Origin: Pararge aegeria
Taxonomy: Eukaryota > Arthropoda > Insecta > Lepidoptera > Nymphalidae
DNA length: 64,000 nucleotides
Assembly (NCBI RefSeq): GCF_905163445.1
Contig: NC_053202.1
Coordinates: forward strand, 2,542,001 to 2,606,000
Reading direction: 5' to 3'
The position numbers were made by a program, and so were the translations under genes. The notes under the pieces are model-generated. The model was not told the DNA's origin. It searched no databases and saw only the letters and a program-made list of their open reading frames with translations. Below are positions 56,937 to 64,000 of the stretch, in pieces; positions within the stretch are counted from its first letter, which is position 1; every line of letters starts with the position of its first letter.

Positions 56937-57212
56937 ACGGCCGAGTGGCGCAGTGGGCAGCGACCCTGCTTTCTGAGTCCAAGTTCGTGGGTTCGATTCC
57001 CACAACTGGAAAATATTTGTGTGATGAACATGAATGTTTTTCAGTGTCCGGGTGTTTCTATCTATCTGTATATCATAAGTATTATTTTTATGTGTGTGTA
57101 TAATACACACACATAAAAAAATATTCATCAGCTATCTTAGTATCCATAACACAAGCTACGCTTACTTTGGGGCTAGGTGGCGATGTGTGTATTTTCGTAG
57201 TATATTTATTAT
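56937..57212 (+). mobile_element. Metulj-like SINE just downstream of the Tret1-like gene
   Basis: Plus strand: tRNA-like head with A box TGGCGCAGTGGG and B box GGTTCGATTCC, body with an inserted TGTGTGTGTATAATACACAC hairpin near 57090-57115, then the standard tail to the TATATTTATTATT end. Its tail lies within about 90 bp of the Tret1-like stop codon. Confidence 0.8.
57205..57210 (-). terminator. Candidate polyadenylation signal of the Tret1-like gene
   Basis: Minus-strand AATAAA about 90 bp beyond the stop codon. It lies in the tail of the SINE at 56937-57212, so the signal appears to be supplied by the mobile element. Confidence 0.45.
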
Positions 57213-57299
57213 TAATTAATTTATAAAGTAGAAAACATGGGGAATAGGGTGGATTAGTAAATTTAAAAAAAAAAAGATAGTTTAGACTTTGGACTTGAC

Positions 57300-60200
57300 T
57301 CACTTTGCGCCCAGCATCTGCTGTATCTCCAGGAAGCTCTTGCCCTTGGTCTCCGGCACCACGAACAGCGTGAAGAAGAACGCGGCGATGCAACACGCGC
57401 AGAAGATAAAGAAGCCCACGTGCATGCCGATGGACTCCGAGATCGACGGGAAGAACCTGGGGGTCACACACAGCTTAGCATTATGAGTTTTTTAAACTGA
57501 CCATAGGCCTATTTATTTATTTTTATTTAAACAACTTTATTGCATAATAGAGGAAACGCACACAGGAACACTTACATTAACATAAATTATATGCAAAAGG
57601 CGGCCTTATCACTAAAAGTGATCTCTTACAGGCTACCTTAACTATTGGAATAAGGCAATGAGAGACGGGAAATCGCATTTCTATATATGAAAAATAAATA
57701 TATATATATATATATATATAATATACATAAATAATTAAATAAAGTAATAAATGTACTAATATAATATATGTATATAGTTAATTATAAGCAATACCTAAAT
57801 GTGAAAAGTGACCATCTAATTGAAGCAGTAGTAAAACATGACAGGGGTAGAAATAAATATTCAATAATCAAAGAAGCACAAGAAATACAAATAGAATTAA
57901 ATTTAACGCATAAAGACACACACTCCAAAAAAGAGATTAAAGATGCAATATTGAAAAAGCTGAATGAATCATGGCGAAACAAGCAGTTACATGGACAATT
58001 TCCCAAAAAAGTATTAGACCAGGCAAATATTGATCGGGAGCGTTCGTTTAGATGGATGAAAAAACAGCAGGTATCTCCTAGTATAGAGTCATCAGTATTT
58101 GCCATTCAGGACCAAGCTATTATGACCAGACAACATCAACGTGATATACTGAAAGAACCAGTGGACGGAAAATGCCTCCTTTGTGCAAGTAAAGATGAGA
58201 CCACGCAGCACATAATTTCTGGATGCGAAAAGTTGGCAGGGAACTATTATGTCAAGCGACATAATAACCTTGTCCAATACGTCTACTGGTGTTTGACCAA
58301 AAAACACAAAATTGAAGTTTCTGACCTCTGGTGGAAAGAAGCGCTCACTCAACCACAAATCAAAGAAAATGAATCCGCTAAAATTTTATGAGAAATGCCC
58401 ATACAAACAGATGTCACTGTGACGCATAACAGACCTGATATAATATACATCGAAAAAAAAAATAACAAAACATTTTTAATTGATATAACAGTACCATCTG
58501 ATTACAATATAGGGCCAAAAGAGATTGAAAAGTTGAGTAAGTATCATTTATTGAAAACTGAAGTCAGTTGTTTGTGGAATACTAAAACGACTGTTATTCC
58601 AATATAGCAACAGGTATAGTTGCTAAGAGTATTACAAAATATATAGATAAGTTAGACTCGAACATTGACATCAGCATTATTCAAAAACAAGCAGCCATAC
58701 ATACATCAATGATTCTCAGCAAAGTCCTAGGTGACACTGTATTTGTACACAATACTCAACAAGACCAGCGCGTACAAAACACACAACAACCATCAAATAC
58801 TCAAATGTCTTCAAGGATACCAGGCCCCTCAAACATTACTTACACACAAAACACGCGGCAGTCACCAAGCGGAATAAATAGATCTTGCCCAAATCATACA
58901 CAGACTCATCACAATAGACGACGAGGGAAACGCAGAGGGAGGAGAAGAAGAAGTACAGAACACCATAATATAGATACATAGAAGGGGGTGTAGATATCTT
59001 TTTTCCTGTGAGTTGCGGGACGGGATATTTATAACAGCCGACATAGGAAGTCGAGAAAGTGAAAATCACCGAATATATGTATATAGATATTTATATAAAT
59101 ATAATACATATTAATATATATGCATAAATATACATACATAAACATATAAAATACATAATCATCATCAAACTCAAATTCAAAATGCATTTATTTTAGAAAT
59201 GAAATTTATTTTAAAGAATTATCGAAAAGGGTTATCGAGTCTACCGGTGATCCTAGAGCGGGCAGTTACCTTGGCCAACGAATTAGTTTGGCCATCCAAA
59301 GGGGCAATGCTGCCAGCATCTTAGGAACTGTGCCTCGCTGCGGTGGTTTCGAGGACGTTTTAGATTTTATTTAGTTTTAAATAGTTTATTTTAGGTTATA
59401 TTTATAAAACAATTATTTTAAAGAATAAACAAATAGTTTTTTTTTAAGTAGGGCCAATATAAGTATATTATGAAAATTAAGCTTAATTTGCCATACTCCG
59501 CGAACAGCAGGAAAATCTGTATGGTGTAATTTATAATTGCCTCAATCCTTATACTCCACGCCAAACAGATTTTCTTTTATCGATTCGTCATTATTTACTC
59601 GGAGGTGGGCGTCCATTGGGTTTTTATAATAACAATCCAACGTGTCACGTGAGGTCACGTGATTGTAAGATTTGGCCATGGGGAGGGAGTTCGATCAAAT
59701 CTCACGACACCTCACCAGGGGAAATTAAAAAAACACCTCACGTAATTTATTGTCGCCCCCTGGCTCCCTAGTCGCGCCTAAAGAAGTATTGCTTCAAAAA
59801 CTCACTTGGTGACGAGGAAGGACAGGGTCCAGCAGAAGGCGGTGGCGATGGGCGCGGCCACGGACTTCACCTCGATGGGCAGCAGCTCGCCCATGACCGC
59901 CCACGGCAGCGGGCCCAGCCCCCAGCAGTACGTCACGATGAACAGCACCAGCGCCAGCACGGGCAGGAAGCTGATGGTCGCCACCGCGGGGCTCTCCACG
60001 TGCAGCAGCAGGAAGAACATGCCCAACAGCGCCTGCGGCCGCAGACAGGCTTAGCGGCAGCGCGACGTGTGCCGTGCGGCTGACACAGTGGCGTGCGCAA
60101 CACGCGCAAAAGCACTGCCTACCCTTACATTTTCGTATAACCCATAAATTTTGACGGCCGATTGGCACAGTTTGCAGCGACCCTGCTTTCTGAGTCCAAG

Positions 60201-63200
60201 GCCGTGGGTTCGATTCCCACCACTGGAAAATGTTTGTGTGATGAGCATGAATGTTTGTCAGTGTCTGGGTGTTTATATGTATATTGCTATTATTTATGTA
60301 TATTATTCATAAAAATATTCATCAGTCATCTTAGTACCCATAACACAAGCTACGCTTACTTTGGGGCTAGATGGCGATGTGTGTATTGTCGCAGTATATT
60401 TATTTATTTATTTATTTATTTTAAATGCGTGGGGAACCTGTGCACGCCACTGTCCGGGGAATTTATAAAAATGCGACTTCTCCCAATGTTTTCTCAACTC
60501 TCCGAGCATTGGAGCACCAGTGGAAATCTATATCTTTATATATATATTTCTTGTGTGCGTGTGTATGTCACTGAACTCCTCCTAAACGGCTGGACCGATT
60601 TATGAGTTTTTTGGTATGCGTTTGTGTGGCACCCTGGATGGTTTAGATTCACAAATCAGCCCGACAGATGGCGCTGGGGTCCGCTAGTATACTTATAAAA
60701 TGAAGTTGTGTTAGTTCCACCATTTATATCTCACGAACGGATGGACCAATTTTTATGATATTTGATTTTTTGAATTTCTCTAAGACCGGAATAGGATAAT
60801 AAATATTAAAATGTAACATTCATAAAAACAAAAAAATGATGCCGGGACAGCTAGTCTATCTATCTATCTATATATATATATTAAAGAGAAAGTGTGTGGG
60901 TATGTTCCGTATAGGCTCCGAAAAGGCTGGACCGATTTCAATGAAACTTTCAGGGAATCTCCGGATTGACTTGTAATCCTGTAAAGTTTGGTGACGATCG
61001 GAGCACTCCTATTTTTGAACTGTCAAACTGTCAAATACAGCTTTTATTTACTATGATGATATTCTATTGTTGGGTGTACATTGGTGTAGATAATGATCTT
61101 CACCCGCGCGAGAAGAGAATAGAAGAAAATGAATACGGAAAGAAAGAAATTATTTAGTATATTATGAGACTTAAATTAAAAATTTAATGATGTAAGTTTA
61201 TTGTTTAAATAAAATAAAGCAAAATCTAGCCCGGCGAAGCGGGCTGGGTACGCTAGTAATATCATAAAATTTAACTTGTAATAAACAAAGGTAAACTTCT
61301 GCTATTCCACGCTTTAGCAGATGGACACGTTAATTATGTCTCTTGACAGAGGATTTCATTGGGGGATATAATTATTGTCTCTTGCCTATGCTAGCCCTGC
61401 AGTACGCGAACAGTGACGTGCACTCCATACAAGCGCAAAAGCACTGGATGTAGTGTAAGTGATTACACTGCCTCGTGTGTTCCTGAGCAATGTTACTACG
61501 TGAGTATTACCCGAGCCGCAGGCGAGAGTAGACGTGTGACAGTTGGTCATGAGCAATGCCGAGCCAGTGACTAGGGGACGTAGCAGATCCTACACTGCCT
61601 ACCCATAAATTTTCGTATAACTCACAAATGCGAAGGATTTTTCCATTTAATGCCTTCTTCACGCATACCCTGGTCAAGAACCCTGTGCACGCTGTATTTT
61701 TAATGCTGTTGTATTAAGAATAAATAAATAAATAGTGTAAACAGCTGTTGATTATATGTTATGCGAACTAAATAATTAAAAAAAAGAAAAGGTTTTAGTA
61801 GTCATCTCTTTAAAGGTCATTTAAGTACTGTGAACTCTATGGGGAACGATGGCAAGATACTCACCAGGCCAATAGAAGTTCCGCAGGTGGAAATGAGCAG
61901 CAGAATCCGCCGGCCAAGTCGGTCCACGACGAATGGAGTGATGAACGACGCGACCAGCTGCAATGAGCAATAAACTAATAAATAAATATACAACGACAAT
62001 ACACACATCGCCATCTAGCCACAAAGTAAGCGTAGCTTGTGATATGGGCACTAAGATGACTGATGAATATTATTATAAACTAGCTGACCCGCGCAACTTC
62101 GTCTGCACCGATTCTGTTTTAATATCTTAAAAAAACCTAGTAGGTCCTAAAATCTCCGACAGTATTTATCAGATCTTCATTAAAATTAGACATTACATGC
62201 TTGTTAGTAAATAGTATACAAATAAATAAAAAGAGAATTATTAAAATCGGTTCAAATTTAACGGAGAAGGATGAAGGATGAAGTAAAATTGATAAAAATT
62301 TTCATCCCGTTTCCCGGAGGAAACTCGGGATAAAAAGTATCCTATATGTTGACCCGGAATACCAGCTACCACTATACCAAATTGTATTTAAATCTGGTCC
62401 GTAGTTTTTACGTGATGCCTAGACAGACAGACAGACAGAGAGACAAACATTAAATAAAAATCTGTTTTGAACTCAGTATCGATTATAAAGCATCGCCCAA
62501 TCAAAATTTTCAAAATATATTAAATGAACAGAAATCTTCCAGTTACAGTTTTATTATAAGTATAGATAATATACAGATAAACACTCGGACAATGAAAAAC
62601 ATTCATGTTCGTCACACAAACATTTTCCAATTGTGGCGATCGAACCCACGGTTTGGTCTCAGAAAGCAGGGTCGCTGCCACTTGCGCCAATCGGCCGACA
62701 TAATTTTTTTTTCAAACAAGTTCAAAATCGGTTCATCCGTTCGGAAGCTACGGTGTCAGATACGGACACAGCCACAGACACACACACACACACACACACA
62801 CACACATCAAACTTATAAAACCCCCTGTGTTTTGCGTCGCAGGTCAATACGACAGGATGTAAAAAAAAATGTAATACACATAAATACTTATAATATACAG
62901 ATAAACATCCAGACACTGAAAAACATTCATGTTCATCGCACAAACATTTTCCAGTTCTGGGAATCGAACCCACGACCTTGGACTTGAAATACATAACATA
63001 ACATAACACCCCGCGGTTTATAAGTCGCGGTTTAAATACGACAGGATGTGAAAAAACTTTCTTCACAGTTGTAGTGGGTGTAATCTGTGGTTTGCACCCA
63101 CCTGCACGGCGCCGATGATGATGGTGGCGACGGATGGCTCCATGTCAGTGCCGGACGCCTTGAAGATGTCCGTCATGTAGAACAGCACCGCGTTTATGCC

Positions 63201-63278
63201 GCTGAACTGCTGGAAGAACACTAGCGCGCACGAGATGTAGAACGCCTTGAAGTTGCTACCGCGGAAAACGTCTCCGAT
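57300..63278 (-). CDS. Tret1-like: Facilitated trehalose transporter Tret1-like (sugar porter), C-terminal part
   Basis: MFS sugar porter that would carry trehalose or another sugar across the plasma membrane. Minus-strand exons: 63102-63278, 61865-61957, 59806-60032, 57300-57456. GT-AG junctions and phases are consistent and give 217 residues and a stop; family members run about 450-550 residues, so roughly the first half lies beyond 64000. Visible signatures are QQFSGINAVLFYMTD at the start of the second half (TM7), VVDRLGRRILLLIS, GLGPLPWAVMGELLPIEVKS and the C-terminal VPETKGKSFLEIQQMLGAK, the usual sugar-porter PETKG motif. At least five hydrophobic segments are visible. Coding exons are much more GC-rich than the introns, which are packed with SINEs, Helitron-like elements and a decayed LINE. 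Substrate within the family is inferred from similarity to Tret1-like proteins only. Confidence 0.88.
57515..57645 (-). mobile_element. LINE 3'-end family (inverted copy)
   Basis: Minus strand: 'AAGAGATCACTTTTAGTGAT' then 'AAGGCCGCCTTTTG' and a terminal 'TATTATGCAATAAAG', matching 16640-16815. It is in the last intron of the Tret1-like gene. Confidence 0.5.
57768..59070 (+). mobile_element. 5'-truncated, decayed R2-like LINE
   Basis: Frame 57768-58391 encodes the region after the reverse transcriptase, including a finger-like CLLCASKDETTQHIISGCEK. It ends at a TGA where relatives have Trp (LYW, here KIL then stop). Reading continues in the same frame with DVTVTHNRPDIIYIEKK and FLIDITVPSD, the PD and D-x-T elements of the R2 restriction-like endonuclease. 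A frameshift after VIPI (about 58604) moves the rest to the frame of 58709-58981, which ends in an Arg-rich tail. The 3' UTR runs to about 59070. It lies antisense in the Tret1-like gene. Naming as R2-like rests on the motifs. Confidence 0.7.
59160..59780. other. Intronic sequence, partly repeat-derived
   Basis: 59165-59200 resembles a LINE tip ('CAAATTCAAAATGCATTTAT') joined to sequence at 59220-59350 with 'TCTACCGGTGATCCTAGAGC' that I do not recognise. No coding sequence. Confidence 0.35.
60154..60420 (+). mobile_element. Metulj-like SINE, best-preserved copy
   Basis: Head with 'GGCCGATTGGCACAG' (A box) and 'GGTTCGATTCC' (B box), body 'GAAAATGTTTGTGTGATGAG' and 'GTGTCTGGGTGTTTATATGT', tail 'CAAGCTACGCTTACTTTGGG' to 'GTATTGTCGCAGTATATTTA' and a TTTA repeat. 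The open frame over it is incidental. It is antisense to the Tret1-like gene in the second intron visible here. Confidence 0.85.
60530..60690 (+). mobile_element. Helitron-like element, copy 1 of a cluster
   Basis: From 'TTGTGTGCGTGTGTATGTCA' through 'CTCCTAAACGGCTGGACCGA' to the terminus '...GGGGTCCGCTAGTA'. A CTAG end with A/T next to it fits Helitron insertion. Relative of 6965-7135. Confidence 0.55.
60691..60851 (+). mobile_element. Helitron-like element, copy 2 of a cluster
   Basis: 'AAGTTGTGTTAGTTCCACCA', 'TCTCACGAACGGATGGACCA', ending 'GATGCCGGGACAGCTAGT'. Same family as 21795-21955. Confidence 0.5.
60852..61257 (+). mobile_element. Helitron-like element, copy 3 of a cluster
   Basis: Starts TCTATCTATCTATATATA and TTAAAGAGAAAGTGTGTG and ends with the hairpin AGCCCGGCGAAGCGGGCT followed by GGGTACGCTAGTAA. 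The 3' hairpin a few bases before a CTAG terminus is the classical Helitron end. About 400 bp with no Rep/helicase coding, so non-autonomous. Confidence 0.7.
61291..61405 (+). repeat. Dispersed repeat (family of 27260-27356)
   Basis: Shares 'AACTTCTGCTATTCCACG', 'AGATGGACACGTTAATTATG' and 'GGGGGATATAATTA' with 27260-27356. Non-coding. Confidence 0.45.
61982..62703 (-). mobile_element. Metulj-like SINE split by another element
   Basis: The minus-strand SINE tail is at 61982-62071 and its body and tRNA-like head at 62567-62703. About 480 bp (62072-62559) between them begins 'AACTAGCTGACCCGCGCAAC' and is an unrelated lepidopteran repeat. ATTATAA occurs at both edges of the insert (62072-62078 and 62553-62559), a likely target-site duplication. 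Confidence 0.7.
62778..62806. repeat. CA dinucleotide microsatellite
   Basis: About 14 CA units in the first intron visible of the Tret1-like gene. Confidence 0.9.
62868..62985 (-). mobile_element. SINE fragment flanked by a longer direct repeat
   Basis: Minus-strand SINE body and partial tRNA-like head. The word TACGACAGGATGT followed by an A-run occurs just left (62848-62870) and right (63038-63056) of it, so the fragment sits between short direct repeats. Confidence 0.55.
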
Positions 63279-63351
63279 CTGCGGCCGGAGAAAAGCACAT
63301 AAATGCACGAATTAATGAAGTGTGACGTGCGGTAATGGCAGATCAGAATCA

Positions 63352-64000
63352 AATTCAAAATCAAATTCAAAATTCATTTATTTCAAGTACGCCAAATTCA
63401 TAAGCACTTTTGAAACGTCAAGTCTGTTTGTAGTGACTCTACCACCGGTTCGGAAGGCAGATTACCTACCGTATTACTACCGTGTAATTCTTATGCCACA
63501 CACACACACTATAAAAGTGTCTATTATGGGCCTACTTGAATAAAGATATTTTTGACTTTGACTTTGTCTTTGACTTTGGTTCCACTGAGAAGAGCCGGCA
63601 AGAAACTCAGCAGATTGCTCTTTTCCAAAATCATTTTATAGTTTAACATTCATCATCATATCAACTCAAAGTCAAAGTCAATGTCAATAGGTACTCAGTT
63701 ATTCATACAGTTATACATAGATGTGTACACAGCTGTCAGTAGTGATGACGATAACTACAATCGTAAACTTAAAACTAAAGCTACGAGGGTTCCAAACGCG
63801 CCCTGGTCTTAGAAGAAGCCCACAACAAACTTAGCCGGTTGCTATTTTTTTGTTATCACCATCTCACATTGTCTTTCTTCTTAGACCAGGGCGCGTTTGG
63901 AACCCTCGTAGCTTTAGTTTTAATTTGACGAATTTAGTTATCGCCATCAACTCACTCGTATGTCATATTTTACATCAACGTATATTAATACGCATTAAAA
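63352..64000. mobile_element. Cluster of LINE family A and B ends at the right edge
   Basis: 63352-63475 and 63570-63640 are two parts of an inverted family-B end, split at 63476-63565 by a plus-strand family-A tail ('GGGCCTACTTGAATAAAGAT'). 63665-63875 is a minus-strand family-A tail followed directly by a plus-strand family-A piece (63876-64000), forming an inverted pair. No exon of the Tret1-like gene is visible here. Confidence 0.6.

Noticed and set aside
57088..57471. 127-residue minus-strand frame overlapping the last Tret1-like exon
   Set aside because: It reads the exon in the wrong frame and runs on into the SINE; the correct frame gives the PETKGKS motif and a stop at 57300.
60154..60240. 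tRNA-like sequences at several sites (A and B boxes) as tRNA genes
   Set aside because: Each is followed by the same long SINE body and tail, the cloverleaf is not complete, and the copies are dispersed; they are SINE heads.

Overview
This window is eukaryotic and comes from a lepidopteran insect, most likely a butterfly. The evidence is intron-containing genes with GT-AG junctions, an AT-rich background, and dense moth and butterfly repeats: tRNA-derived SINEs resembling the Metulj-type SINEs of nymphalid butterflies, 3' ends of Jockey/CR1-like LINEs, RTE-type reverse transcriptase with the usual lepidopteran wording, R2-like restriction-endonuclease LINEs, and Helitron-like elements ending in CTAG. 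The family-level placement is an inference.

Three host genes are present. (1) MARS2, mitochondrial methionyl-tRNA synthetase, lies on the minus strand at 7179-16964. All ten coding exons can be placed by splice phase and give 555 codons plus a stop. (2) EDRF1, erythroid differentiation-related factor 1, lies head to head with it on the plus strand at 17855-40338, with 17 coding exons giving 1217 residues. The 890 bp between the two start codons is probably a shared bidirectional promoter and contains a perfect DREF-type site (TATCGATA). (3) The C-terminal part of a facilitated trehalose transporter (Tret1-like sugar porter, MFS) lies on the minus strand at 57300-63278. It has four exons here and continues past the right edge of the window.

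The most unusual structure is a partial tandem duplication of EDRF1. A block of about 10.3 kb carrying exons 12-17 is present at 30774-42540 and again at 42573-52932. The six exons are nearly identical (four base differences seen in 1250 nt, one of them missense), every splice site is retained in the second copy, and only the first copy carries a 1.3 kb RTE insertion flanked by a target-site duplication. About 30 bp of repetitive filler sits at the junction. The second copy has no exons 1-11, so it is either an alternative 3' exon set, a passive duplicate, or two haplotypes joined during assembly.

Smaller exon-scale duplications occur in the same neighbourhood. A KMSKS-containing part of MARS2 exon 8 is repeated in intron 8, and a decayed copy of part of EDRF1 exon 2 lies in intron 2. 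MARS2 introns also hold a roughly 390 bp GGAT microsatellite and a roughly 700 bp minisatellite.

Layout: 1-7178 has no gene and holds repeat fragments and foldbacks. 7179-16964 is MARS2. 16965-17854 is the divergent promoter. 17855-40338 is EDRF1. 42573-52932 is the duplicated EDRF1 3' half. 53011-57200 is gene-poor. 57300-63278 is the Tret1-like 3' half, with introns full of SINEs, Helitron-like elements and a decayed R2-like LINE. 63279-64000 is repeats. I saw no prokaryotic gene, CRISPR array or viral gene. Repeat boundaries are approximate (about 5-20 bp). Exon boundaries were checked by phase.
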